In this document: positions 31,792 to 41,307 of the stretch, one piece after another
How the letters are laid out: each line of letters starts with the position of its first letter
How positions within the stretch are numbered: the stretch's first letter is position 1
Source: Sclerotiophoma versabilis
Taxonomy: Eukaryota > Ascomycota > Dothideomycetes > Pleosporales > Didymellaceae
NCBI GenBank assembly: GCA_012274445.1
Contig: JAAROD010000026.1
Coordinates: 1,054,001-1,118,000 of the forward strand
Length of the DNA stretch: 64,000 bases
Direction: 5' to 3'
Notes under the pieces: model-generated
Seen by the model: the letters and a program-made list of their open reading frames with translations, nothing else
The model's database searches: none
What the model was told of the DNA's origin: nothing
Translations under genes and position numbers: made by a program

Positions 31792-32303
31792 CTACAGCTT
31801 CGCCTTGTCCGCCTGGATCTCCTGCAAGCCATCTCTCAGCTCGTCAGCCATGCCTGCCTTCGCCGGCTTTCTGCTCTCGCGATCAACAAAGACGTGGACG
31901 AACTCGCCCACAGCCTTCGCTTCCTCTTGGCCGCGCTCGAAGACGCCTATCTCATAGGTCACGGAGCTCTTGCCCAGCTTGTTGACTCGCAACGCCAGGT
32001 CTACAACGGCTGGGAACTCGGTGGGCGCAAAGTAGTCGCAGTGCGAGTGCACGACCAGGCCGATCTGCGCAGAGGTCGGCGGGTGCAGCGAGCAGTGCTT
32101 GATTAGGTAGGTGTTCACGACAGAGTCGAAGAGATAGTAGTACACGCTGTTGTTGAGGTGGTGGTACATGTCATTGTCGCTCCTGGACGGTGTCAGTCGA
32201 CGCGCGTACTCTGGCGGAGGGCCGCGCTGCACCATCTTGTGCGGTACTCAAGGTGGAAGCGGTAGTCGCTGCGGCGACGCGCCTTCAGTGCGTTCTGAGC
32301 CAT
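31792..32303 (-). CDS. 4HBT (hot-dog fold) acyl-CoA thioesterase-like protein, 153 aa
   Basis: Two exons, 32303-32233 and 32182-31792, with a 50-nt intron (GTGCAG...TCCAG) that splits a Trp codon. The second exon alone is open further upstream, so a simple scan would give a wrong N-terminus. The hot-dog core motif SDNDMYHHLNNSVYYYLFD (about 25-43) carries Asp28, the usual catalytic acid of the YbgC/FcbC-type group, followed by LVVHSHCDYFAPTEFP. Family members hydrolyse acyl-CoA thioesters; the chain length preferred here is unknown. No targeting signal is evident. The gene is divergent from the pseudouridine synthase, 258 bp between start codons. Confidence 0.85.
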
Positions 32304-32561
32304 ACTCGGCCTGCGCTGGCTCGTGGGACGGGGGAGGGCGACGGGGTGCTGCGCGGGCGGCCGTGTCTTATCGATACCGTCGAGCCTCGGCTCGTGCAGC
32401 CGTCGTTTTTTTCCACCCACCGTCTGCAGCCCACCACCGCAGCAGAGCGCCCGCCCGCCCCGCATTCGCCCGTCGCATTGGCGCCCTCTCCTCGCATCCT
32501 CGCCTACTTGGCCTCCAAAGGACGCCTGCCCGTTCCGAAGACTCGCTCCGGCGCCGCGTCC
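32304..32561. promoter_or_regulatory. Divergent promoter, thioesterase/pseudouridine synthase
   Basis: 258 bp between opposite start codons. The plus-strand frame of the synthase is open through it but has no ATG after the divergent gene begins, so it most likely acts as a shared promoter and leader. Confidence 0.45.
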
Positions 32562-33971
32562 ATGGCTCTCGTGCCCGCGCCCGTGCGCGACAAGTACCCT
32601 CCCCTGCCCGACGACGCGTTTCCCTGGAAGGAGCCGCCCAAGGTGGCCATCACGCCCTGCAACCCCTGGCCGCCGCCATACTACCTCGAGGACGGCCTGC
32701 GCAAGGTCACGCCGTACCACTACACATACAACACCTTCTGCAAGGAGCGCTGGCGGGGGCGCGAGCTGCTCGACATCTTCGCCAGCGAGTTCCGCGACCG
32801 GCCGGCCGAGTACTACGAGAAGGCGATCCAGGAGGGCCGCGTCGTGCTGAACGGCAAGCCGGTGCCGAGCACGAGCACCCTCGTCAAGAACGGCGACGTC
32901 ATCTCCCACACCCTCCACCGCCACGAGCCGCCGTGCACGGCGAGCCCCATTGGCATCGTGCACGAGGATGACGATATCATTGTCATCGACAAGCCGGCGG
33001 GCATGCCCGTCCACCCCGCCGGCCGATACAACTTCAACTCGATCATCGAGGTCATGAGGGCAGACCGTGGGTACGGCTGGAATCCGCTGCCCTGCAACAG
33101 GCTGGACCGTCTGACGAGCGGCATCATGTTCATTGGGAAACACAAGCAGGCAGCCGAGGACATGAGCGCGCAGATCAGAGGGCGCACCGTCAAGAAGGAG
33201 TACGTCTGCCGCGTCGTCGGCGAGTTCCCCGAGGGCGAGATCGTGTGCGAGAAGCCCATCCTCCAGATCAGCCCCAAGCTCGGCCTCAACGCCGTGCGCG
33301 CGAACGGCAGAGAGTCGAGGACCGTCTTCAAACGCCTGGCCTACTACCCGCCCAAGGACAACGGCCAGCCAAAGGAGGAAGCGGCTGAGGACGCTGGCCA
33401 TGAAGGTCAGCCGTGGAAGAAGCTCCGCGGCTACTCCATCGTGCGTTGTTTCCCCGTCACAGGACGCACACACCAGCTGCGCGTGCATCTCCAGTACCTG
33501 GGCCACCCTATCTCCAACGACCCCATCTATGCGAACCAGCGCGTCTTCGGCCCCTCGCTCGGACGCGGCATGTCCGAAGACGAGAACGACGAGGACATCA
33601 TGGCTCGTCTAGCCCGCATGGGCAAGGAGGATGTCGCTGATGCCGTAGCCTACCACGACGAGATGGTGGACGCATACAACAAACGCAAAGCGGAGAAGCA
33701 GACTGGCGAGACCTGCGACGTGTGTGACACGCCGCTGTACAGCGATCCTGGTGCACACGAGCTGGGCATCTATCTGCATGCAAGGAGATACCGGTGTGAG
33801 GAAGGGAGATGGGACTACCAGACAGGGCTGCCCGAGTGGGCTCTTCCGCCGCCAGGCTACGAAGGTCCTACCGAGAGCACCCAGGAGAGCGACCCTCTGG
33901 TCGCGGACCTGGAAAAGCTGGGGATTGCAGACGAGCAGGTCGAGAACAAGGCACATACCGCAGCAGCTTGA
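32562..33971 (+). CDS. RluA-family RNA pseudouridine synthase (PUS9/RIB2-like), 469 aa
   Basis: Converts uridine to pseudouridine in RNA; the fungal relatives Pus9 and Rib2 modify position 32 of tRNAs. The frame is open upstream to 32190, but that start would overlap the divergent thioesterase, so I choose the ATG at 32562. An S4-like RNA-binding segment (about 88-120: AIQEGRVVLNGKPVPSTSTL) precedes the catalytic domain. The catalytic motif NRLDRLTSGIMF gives Asp182, and GRTHQLRVHLQYLGHPI is the family's second signature. Two CxxC pairs near the C-terminus (CDVCDTPLY) are as in other fungal members. No intron. Long opposite-strand frames are GC-driven shadows. Assignment to Pus9 versus the Rib2 N-domain cannot be decided; no deaminase domain is present. 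Confidence 0.9.
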   Translation: MALVPAPVRDKYPPLPDDAFPWKEPPKVAITPCNPWPPPYYLEDGLRKVTPYHYTYNTFCKERWRGRELLDIFASEFRDRPAEYYEKAIQEGRVVLNGKPVPSTSTLVKNGDVISHTLHRHEPPCTASPIGIVHEDDDIIVIDKPAGMPVHPAGRYNFNSIIEVMRADRGYGWNPLPCNRLDRLTSGIMFIGKHKQAAEDMSAQIRGRTVKKEYVCRVVGEFPEGEIVCEKPILQISPKLGLNAVRANGRESRTVFKRLAYYPPKDNGQPKEEAAEDAGHEGQPWKKLRGYSIVRCFPVTGRTHQLRVHLQYLGHPISNDPIYANQRVFGPSLGRGMSEDENDEDIMARLARMGKEDVADAVAYHDEMVDAYNKRKAEKQTGETCDVCDTPLYSDPGAHELGIYLHARRYRCEEGRWDYQTGLPEWALPPPGYEGPTESTQESDPLVADLEKLGIADEQVENKAHTAAA

Positions 33972-34415
33972 GTCTCAGCTTGCGAGCCCTTCGCATTTTT
34001 GCATAGGCGATATCTAGATACCCACTTAGAACATTTGATCTGATCTGGCAATTACATTTGAACGTACGCAGACTCAACACCATGTACCACCCTTCACACG
34101 CCATGTCACGACATCCCAAGACTAACAGGGATCCATAATTAGCTCCGCAGAGGACTGTTCGAGATACCCGATTCGGCAAGAGGGGCAAGGTAAACACCAA
34201 AACATGCCCCGCAGTCGATGATGCAATCAGATGTTCCTCCTCGAAAAGTGCATACCGCGAACACAATTGCCGTTTAGCCGCCGTTTGATCTGCAGTCTGC
34301 ATCGTCCACCACCTTTATATATAGGTAGCGTGAGATCGTGACGCTGAGTGAAGACCGACCCTTTCCCCCATCTCGACGTCTACGCCCTACTCACCTCCAC
34401 AATCACCGAAACAAA
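33972..34415. other. Intergenic; promoter of the oxidoreductase gene
   Basis: No gene. Holds a TATATATA element at 34316-34323, about 90 bp before the next start codon. Confidence 0.45.
34316..34323 (+). promoter_or_regulatory. Possible TATA box of the Gfo/Idh/MocA gene
   Basis: TATATATA about 90 bp upstream of the ATG at 34416; spacing fits a fungal TATA element. Confidence 0.4.
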
Positions 34416-35358
34416 ATGGCTACCGGCATCGCTCTGGTTGGCAGCGGCATCTTTGTCAAGGAGGAGCACCTCCCCGCCGTCCAAGCAACGCCGCTCCTCA
34501 ACCTGAAAGCAATCTACTCGCGCTCCCTGACGTCCGCACAAGCCGTGTCCTCGCACCTCTCTGACGTCGACCTGTACAGCGAAGACTCGGAGGGAAAGAC
34601 ATATGATGACCTGCTGAAACGCGACGACATCAAGGGCGTCATCATCGCGTAAGCCGATCTCCTGCACTCTTGACATGACAAAATACTCACGTGCACTGTG
34701 CAGTCTCCCCATTCCCGCCCAGCCAGACTACATCAGGCGCGCACTCGCAGCAGGCAAGCACGTGCTGGCCGAGAAGCCCATCGCAAAGGACGTCTCCACT
34801 GCCCAGGACCTGGTTGCTTGGACCTCCAACCCCGCCAACACCACCGCGACCTACTCGGTCGCCGAGAACTTCAGATTCCTGGACTCTTTCCTCTACGCGT
34901 CCTCGCAACTGCAGAATCTCGGCCGCATCCTGACCTTCCGCAGCCGCGTGTCGCTGTTCGTGGCGCCCGGTGGAAAGTACTACGAGACCGCATGGCGCAA
35001 GACGCCCGAGTACCAGGGCGGCTTTCTGCTGGACGGTGGCGTGCATTTCGTCGCTGGTACGCGCCTGTTGGTAGAGGGTGGCGGTGAGAAGATCGCGAAG
35101 TTGAATGCGTTCACTGCCCAGCTTCAGCAGCACTTACCGCCCGTCGACACCTTGCATGCGTCGCTCCAGCTCGGGTCTGGCGCCTCGGGGACTCTGTCGG
35201 TTTCTTTCGGCACGACGGATAGTGGGAGCGAGTATGTCGTTGCGGCCGAGAAAGGGACGGTGACTGTGACGAGGGGCAAGGTTGTGGTTACCCAGGACGG
35301 AAAGAGCGAGGCGAAGGAATTTCCCGAGGAGGGAAGCGGCGTAAAACAGGAAGTCTAG
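34416..35358 (+). CDS. Gfo/Idh/MocA-type oxidoreductase with premature stop, 295 aa as read
   Basis: NAD(P)-dependent dehydrogenase of the glucose-fructose oxidoreductase family, acting on sugars, inositols or related polyols. Two exons: 34416-34648 and 34704-35358, intron 55 nt. The N-terminus ATGIALVGSGIFVKEEHLPA has a G-x-G-x-F nucleotide-binding motif; AGKHVLAEKPIAKD carries the EKP motif; LLDGGVHFVAGTRLL contains the GGVH catalytic-region motif. Reading stops at TAG 35356-35358, but the same frame continues open for 43 more codons to TAG 35488-35490 and encodes a plausible family C-terminus (AWAEGLAQGKPNPRQSPEEA, then EDLKILEAALRSG). The full length would be about 339 aa, normal for the family. 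A single C-to-T change (CAG to TAG) explains the truncation. The continuation has no peroxisomal targeting end. Confidence 0.82.
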
Positions 35359-35490
35359 GCGTGGGCTGAGGGGCTGGCGCAGGGGAAACCGAATCCGCGC
35401 CAGAGTCCTGAGGAGGCGCTGGAGGATCTGAAGATCCTTGAGGCGGCGCTGAGGAGCGGTGAGCAGGGTGGACATCCGGTTCAGATCTAG
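35359..35490 (+). other. In-frame continuation of the Gfo/Idh/MocA gene after the stop
   Basis: 43 sense codons in the same frame as the truncated oxidoreductase, ended by TAG. It encodes a helical tail of the sort that closes this family, so it was translated until recently, or still is if the stop is misread, polymorphic or a sequence error. Confidence 0.6.
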
Positions 35491-36568
35491 ATCTAGACCT
35501 AGATGGAAAACATCAGTATGTCGAGCGGTTTCGTTTGCCGAACAGTAATGCGCACATCATTCTCAATCTCTTCTCCAAATTTTGACACTCTCACACTGCA
35601 GGCACTCTTCCTCCAATCCATCATCCAGGCCCCCATTCCCGACCAAACACCTACCAAGATCTCCTCATAAAGCCAGTCGCGTGCAGCCTCCTAGGTAGTC
35701 CATTCTAATCCAACCTAACTCCGTTCAATCCAATCCAACCAGCCAAGCGTGAACCAAACCTATCCCCATTCCGCCCAGTTAACAAGAGCTCAGTCCCACA
35801 CCTCACCGCAGCGAGATAACAGCGGAGTTATAGTGAGTGGAACGAGATGGATAACTTGACCAAAGTTCGTCAGAGAGAGCACGTGGGGGACTATGTCTAG
35901 GCAGGAAGTCGCGCTGTAGCGGCTGATCTACCCTGGTGTGGCGAGTAATGGCTGTCAAGGCTGTACATTGAGGACATGGTTGGGAGTAAGTTAGAACAGA
36001 CTTTAAAGGCTCTGTAGATAAACATTAGTTTTGCTGGATGTTTGTTCATCTCCTTTCTCTTCTTGTCGGTAGCTTAGGTGCATGGGTGAGGCTTTGCGGC
36101 ACTGAGACATGAGCTTGCGGCGGTATAATACTGAAAGGTATGTTGATAACGTTGCGAAATGTGTAGACTTCTCGGTCTTCTTCTGTCATGTTCGGGAATT
36201 ACATGTCCTAGACCTTTGATAAATTATAGATGGGATCGTCGTTGCCCGCAGACCACTTGGGCATCAGCGTGGCCAGTCTCCATAAGTTTGGTGTCCGATC
36301 TTTTGTAAATATGATAACCCATGATTTGATGGAGACGTAGTGTTCTCTAGAGCGATGTGGTTGCCGACGGAATCCACATCGGAAGTGCGAAATCGGAGCC
36401 CCGCGCTAGCCAACGGCTCTATAAACTGTAGCTCCATATACACTTATCTGTACATTTCCACGCCCTATCAGCCTCAAAACTGCCATTGAGTCTCAAAATC
36501 ATCAGCACCCACACTTCAATCACTTCTCATTCCATCCCTCACACGATTACTACACAATCACCGCCACA
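35491..36568. other. Intergenic
   Basis: 1.1 kb with no open frame worth naming on either strand; the last 150 bp are the pyrimidine-rich leader of the acetyltransferase gene. Confidence 0.5.
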
Positions 36569-37286
36569 ATGCCGGCAATGCTCGATGACCCAACATCCCC
36601 GCCAATTTTGCATAATGTCGACAAAGCAGCACACGACTTCACCCCAGAGCACGTGACGCTCAAAAACGGCTCAAGCGCTACCATCCTCCCCTTTACCTCT
36701 CTTGACCAGGTGCCTCCATCACTAGTCGCCTTCCTGCATGCGCAGCTGTCGGCAGAAATAGAGGGTGGCGACACATATCCCATGCTTGACGCACTACCTG
36801 TGGAAGCATTCGGTCCCTACTGGTTCGGCGTCTTCGGCGCAGTCATGCTGGAAGGCGATTTCAAGAGCTCGCAAGAGGTTAAGAATTTAGATGCTGATTG
36901 GAGCAAAGTGTGTCTGGGTAGCTTTTACACTAAGCCGAATTATCCAGGGCGCAGTAGCCATGTCTGCAATGCTGGGTTTCTGGTCACTAGCGCTGCGAGG
37001 AACAAGGGCGTTGGAAAATTGCTCGGCAAGCAGTATCTGCAGTGGGCGCCGAAGCTGGTATGTGTGTGATGTGCAGAAAAGACGATGTGACTGACCGGCG
37101 CAGGGATTTACGTACTCGGTGTTCAACCTGGTCTACGAGACGAACGTGGCCTCTACTAAGATCTGGGACTCGTTAGGCTTTGAGAGAATCGGTCGCGTTA
37201 AGAAGTGTGGTAAGCTGAGGAGTTACCCCGGCAGGAAGATCGATGCTATTGTATATGGGTATGACTTCGAGCCGGACTCGGCGTAA
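36569..37286 (+). CDS. GNAT-family N-acetyltransferase, 223 aa
   Basis: Two exons, 36569-37057 and 37104-37286, with a 46-nt intron. The acetyl-CoA-binding loop is recognisable as AARNKGVGKLLGKQYL (R/Q-x-x-G-x-G/A type, about 145-160), preceded by the beta-4 strand SHVCNAGFLV and followed across the splice by GFTYSVFNLVYETNVASTKIWDSLGFERIGR, the typical beta-5/helix/beta-6 end of GNAT enzymes. The C-terminus includes DAIVYGYDF. It resembles a fungal GNAT subgroup present as single-copy genes; the acceptor (protein N-terminus, small amine or other) is not predictable. The ATG chosen is the first of the frame, after a leader rich in CA. Confidence 0.85.
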
Positions 37287-38410
37287 ATCCAATATGAACA
37301 GCGCAGGCCACATCTACATCTTAGTCCTGCCCTTTGCTGTCTTTTCGTTAGATCTGGTTGACTGACGCTTCGCACAACCAAACGCCACAGCGTTCTTGTC
37401 GGATCACAGCCACCCAAAGCCATCAGGAGTCTCTTTGCGAATCTTTCCAGTGGTCTCTGGTCTCTTTCGCCGAGAGCCTGCTCTTCTTCAAAAGACTTCG
37501 TTGCACTCAACATGACGGTGTGGTTCTGTTTCCTTACCGTCATGTCAGACACAGATATCTTGACTATTGTTCATGGCGTCATATTCCATATCGCATTGAC
37601 CGCAAACATCGTGGCGTTGGCGTTAGCGTTAGCACACGCATTATCCGTTCGAGTCGACACACTGCTTTCCAATTGCTTCCTTATCATACAAGTAGAACGC
37701 CGAGAGGATAGCCTTTCAGTCACTGCGTATGGGTGCGGGACCTGCTGGGTGGTGCAACACCACGTTATTCTGCGACACGGAGTCCGTGTTTCGCTTCAGG
37801 TTGTCTTGTTCGCGAAACAGCAGATGGCAAGCTGTATCGCAGAAGTCCGTGTTGACGGTCACTATATGACGCAGCACGCTGCGGAGAAGATCTTGGCTTG
37901 AGAATGCGAGGACGTTGTATAGTAACGCACGCGTTGACGTTACAGGTGCTGAGATGACAAGAGAAGACCAATACGTGATGAGAACTTAATAAAAGGGAAT
38001 GCTGGTAGAAGTGTATCCTGTAGGCGTATGCGCCATGCAAACTCTGTCAGGCATAGTCGAGTGTACTTGTAGAGGACGGTTTTGTCGCTTCGCACGATGC
38101 AAATACCGTCAAGACCGAGCGCGTGTCTGTGCTTCGGTTTGTTCTCGTATTGCCTATGAAAGACGCGCTAGTGTGTTCGAACCCTTCATCGTCTTGTTTC
38201 AAACATAGCCGGTAGTACGTGCTGTGGCCTATATCAATTCTGAGTCTTTCGAAACAACTGCGTTCAAGTGAGGAACCCCACGTGGTGACGTGACAGTTTG
38301 GCGGTGCCAAAAGTGGGGTTACGGTACCAGTACAACAACGCCAACAGCTCGCCCGTCCCGCTCTTATCGCAGCTCCTTTGCCCGCGTCTCATCGTGTCCC
38401 TACTTGCATC
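37287..38410. other. Intergenic
   Basis: Several short frames; the longest (37512-37901, plus, 129 codons) has a hydrophobic stretch but no family signature and no clear leader. The region next to 38410 is the promoter of the F-box gene. Confidence 0.4.
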
Positions 38411-39757
38411 ATGGCTTCCGCAGATACCGCCAACATTGATAATGAGGGCACGACACTCCCATCGTGGCTGGCGAGCCATTTGAACATCGAGTGGAGCTCC
38501 GACGACGTCGACGCGTTGCTCAATGCCATTGACGCTAGCCAAAGCCCGCAGCCACCAAGTTTACCTCACTTGCCTGCGGAAATATTATTACTCATATTGG
38601 AGTATGTCCCAGTAGCTTATGTTCTCGACTGGCGACTGATCTGTCGTGGCTTCCGTGATGCGGTCGATGGACCAATTCTGTATCACCACCTTCTAAGAAC
38701 GCAACTGGTGGGATATCTGGGGCCGAGGACGCCTTACAATTCGTTGGGGACTCTGAACGACTATGAGTACGAGCAATTACATCTAGTACCTGCACGATTT
38801 CAAACCATGTCGAGCGCGCCGCCTCACACAGATCTACAACAGTGCCCACGCCCACCGTGGAGCAACACTCATGCAGTATTTAAAGCGCGGTCCGCCTGGT
38901 GGGCCGCATACAAACTTCACGGAAACCGTCGAGGCTTTCCTTCGAAATCTACTTTGTTGTCTGAAGTAACGCTCCGTCGAACTGACCAAGGCTATGGCAA
39001 GTTGACATGGGCGCTTAAGGTCGATGCAGCCGTTCTTGACTTGGATCTGCCTCTGCAGCCAACCAGAGGCAATTTCGATGTGGAAGTCGACACAAAAACT
39101 TGGACTGTACGGGTAGAATGGCAGTCGATGCTTTTCCGGTTCTTGAAATCCGAGCGAGCACTCAGACTCCTCATGGAGAAGAAGCAGGAGTCATCATTCA
39201 CGTTCAGCCAGGCTGAAGATTGTCTACGTGCTATTAGGCGACAGCGTCTGCACGCAGCCCTGAATCCAGACAATAAAATAGACCGACATGTCAAATGGTC
39301 GTTACGCCTACTCCGACCACTGTGGGGCATTGGTGGTCACAGAGATCCCTCGACGCTTGACCCTATCGAGGCTGACGCAGTAAGAGTCCTGCTGCTCTTG
39401 CGGCGTAGGGCAGCCTTGAGCGATCGGCAAATTGCGTACCTGCGGCAATTGGCTATCGACTACAAAGATATGGTCAGGAGGATGGACAATCTCTCACGGT
39501 CACTCAGGGACCTGAAGCAACAACTGATCATGCCTGGACATACGTCAATCCTTGAGATGGAAGTACACCGATCAGAGAAGATTCCTATCAATCCTATCGC
39601 CTGGTCAGATGAGCTGAGAGCAGACATTGAGATCCGGGTGCAAAAATGGACGGCACAGAAGGAGTTGATCGAGCACATGCAAGCCTTGATGATGACATCG
39701 CAAGAAGCCCTTGCTGTTCCTGAAGACGCCTTCGACGTGATGGGCTCAGATTTCTGA
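38411..39757 (+). CDS. F-box protein, 448 aa
   Basis: Single exon. The F-box lies at about 51-95 (LPHLPAEILLLILEYVPVAYVLDWRLICRGFRD, written here in parts: LPHLPAEILLLILEYV and VLDWRLICRGFRDAV). F-box proteins are substrate adaptors of SCF ubiquitin ligases, binding Skp1 through this motif. The rest, about 100-448, has no recognisable repeat (no WD40 or LRR); residues 250-330 are basic, and 345-440 form long helices possibly coiled-coil (YLRQLAIDYKDMVRRMD). The frame is open 11 codons upstream only through a TTG, so the ATG at 38411 is used. It is convergent with the GFA-type gene, 155 bp between stops. Many fungal F-box proteins of this form are annotated only by the domain; the target is unknown. 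Confidence 0.85.
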   Translation: MASADTANIDNEGTTLPSWLASHLNIEWSSDDVDALLNAIDASQSPQPPSLPHLPAEILLLILEYVPVAYVLDWRLICRGFRDAVDGPILYHHLLRTQLVGYLGPRTPYNSLGTLNDYEYEQLHLVPARFQTMSSAPPHTDLQQCPRPPWSNTHAVFKARSAWWAAYKLHGNRRGFPSKSTLLSEVTLRRTDQGYGKLTWALKVDAAVLDLDLPLQPTRGNFDVEVDTKTWTVRVEWQSMLFRFLKSERALRLLMEKKQESSFTFSQAEDCLRAIRRQRLHAALNPDNKIDRHVKWSLRLLRPLWGIGGHRDPSTLDPIEADAVRVLLLLRRRAALSDRQIAYLRQLAIDYKDMVRRMDNLSRSLRDLKQQLIMPGHTSILEMEVHRSEKIPINPIAWSDELRADIEIRVQKWTAQKELIEHMQALMMTSQEALAVPEDAFDVMGSDF

Positions 39758-39912
39758 GCAACGAAGAGGCAGGCCACTCTCTCCCCATCATTTCTTCAAT
39801 TACAGAACATATGTCCATGACGTCATATGTGCGATTTTCGAGCATGTATTTTAGTCACGTAGATACATTTTCTTCGAACGTCTTTCAGTTCCAGAATCCA
39901 AAAAGAAGGACC

Positions 39913-40403
39913 TCACGCTTTAGCGATCTCAAGCCACTTCGGCTGATCTTGTGGGAAACTTGTCATCCCCGGCTTTGCGAGGTAGTCGAACAAACCACCC
40001 TTCAAGATAATCTTCGGCGAGTCCTCAGACAGCAGCGATGCCACCGGGCTATTTCAAGGTCAGCCAAACATCCCAGCAAGGGCATGAGAAGTAACCACTC
40101 ACCATCCACAATTGACGCAGAATTGACGTATAATTGTATTCCCAGAAGTCGTATCGCTATCCTTGTAGCTCTTGAGTGCGCCCTTGGAGTCGTCGATTGT
40201 GACCTCGGATTTGTCCAACATGTACACGATTGAGCCCAGGGTTGAGCCTGCACGGCGACAGTTTCCACTGCCAGTCGTCAGCTTATCATTTTAGTGTTTT
40301 CTGTCGCAACGAGCCAGGCGCACCAGTAGCAGATTGCGGATTCTTTGGGCATCTCCGCGATGGACACCTTGATGCTTGCGCAGTTGCAACGACCTTCGGG
40401 CAT
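39913..40403 (-). CDS. GFA/CENP-V-type zinc-binding protein, 126 aa
   Basis: Glutathione-dependent formaldehyde-activating enzyme fold. Three exons on the minus strand: 40403-40324, 40267-40103 and 40048-39913; introns of 56 and 54 nt. The joined frame shows the zinc ligands of the fold in order: RCNC (Cys6, Cys8), then ICYCGNC across the first splice (Cys25, Cys27, Cys30), then FCVNCGCPVAS across the second, which also holds Cys ligands. It ends GLFDYLAKPGMTSFPQDQPKWLEIAKA. No single exon is long, so the gene is invisible to a plain frame scan. The name of the family is historical; most members have unproved substrates. An in-frame extension upstream of the chosen ATG looks unlike the family and was not used. 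Confidence 0.85.
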
Positions 40404-41307
40404 GTTGGCAATGGTCCTTGCTTTTCTCTTCCGGAAATGAGTAGATTGAAGATACTTCGATGGCGAGGCTGATGCGGGAGTGTTCGGGGTGGAGGATTCC
40501 AGGCTGGCGGTGACGCGGTGGGGCGAATGGGTCTGATGCGGAGACAACGTCGCACAGCCTCGGCTGCGTGATTGATGGTCGAGTCGGCATCAGTAATTGG
40601 CGTGGTTGCGCTGTGGAAGCGTCCAGGGAGTTGCAAGCAGTTTCTGACAATGCACTGCTTGCACGCACGCGTTTTTATTTTGCTGGACTGTTCCGAGAGG
40701 TCAGTCATTCTTTGCACCAGGTCTAGCAATAAAGACGTGGCGTAACCATTCTCAGTCGCTGCCCACTGTTCTGACATGTTCGGAGCGATTGACGCGAAAT
40801 CTCTTGCTGCACATAACATTTGGATGCATATAACTCCTAGGCCTTTCTAAGACTCAAGTCGCTCGAACCGATAATAGTGCTGGCCGCGGATGACAGATCA
40901 AATAATAAACAAACACCAGGATCGGTTGATGAACAAGCAAATTGCATGCAAGGTCAAGAAAGTCTTAGAATTTTACTGCTCAAAACATTGGAGATGAGAA
41001 GCGTATGGTGAGTTGATGTAAGATCAAGAGCTGATGGTGTGATCAAGAAGGGAAAGGCGCGCCATGAAGGTGCTCGTCTCTTTGTCTTCCTATCGATAAG
41101 CTTTGACACGGCCCTTTAGGGACTACGCGTCTTCTACTTGAAGCAAGTGGCTTCAGATGTCTAAGCTTGTATGCTCCTCGAAAGTAATATGCTGCAGCCA
41201 TTGTTCAGACGGGGTATTGTTCTGCATCTCTCTTAATGAGTGATCGGCCTAGATAAGATGTAGGTCGATAGAATGGGTATTGAAAAGTACTTTTCGTCAA
41301 CAAGGCC
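40404..41307. other. Intergenic
   Basis: A 177-codon minus-strand frame (40286-40819) overlaps the GFA gene in another frame; its first part (residues about 45-75, with ACKQCIVRNCLQL) looks mildly protein-like but I cannot support it. Otherwise no gene seen. Confidence 0.35.

Noticed and set aside
32193..33506. 437-codon minus-strand frame opposite the pseudouridine synthase
   Set aside because: Product of very GC-rich coding DNA; the plus strand has all RluA signatures. Only its last part (32303-32233) is real, as exon 1 of the thioesterase.
35356..35358. Programmed stop read-through to make a peroxisomal isoform
   Set aside because: The stop is TAG followed by GCG, not the known UGA-CUA context, and the extension does not end in a peroxisomal targeting tripeptide.
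37512..37901. 129-codon plus-strand frame with a hydrophobic stretch
   Set aside because: No family signature; the composition of the hydrophobic part comes from a GTTAGC-type repeat; no evidence of a gene.
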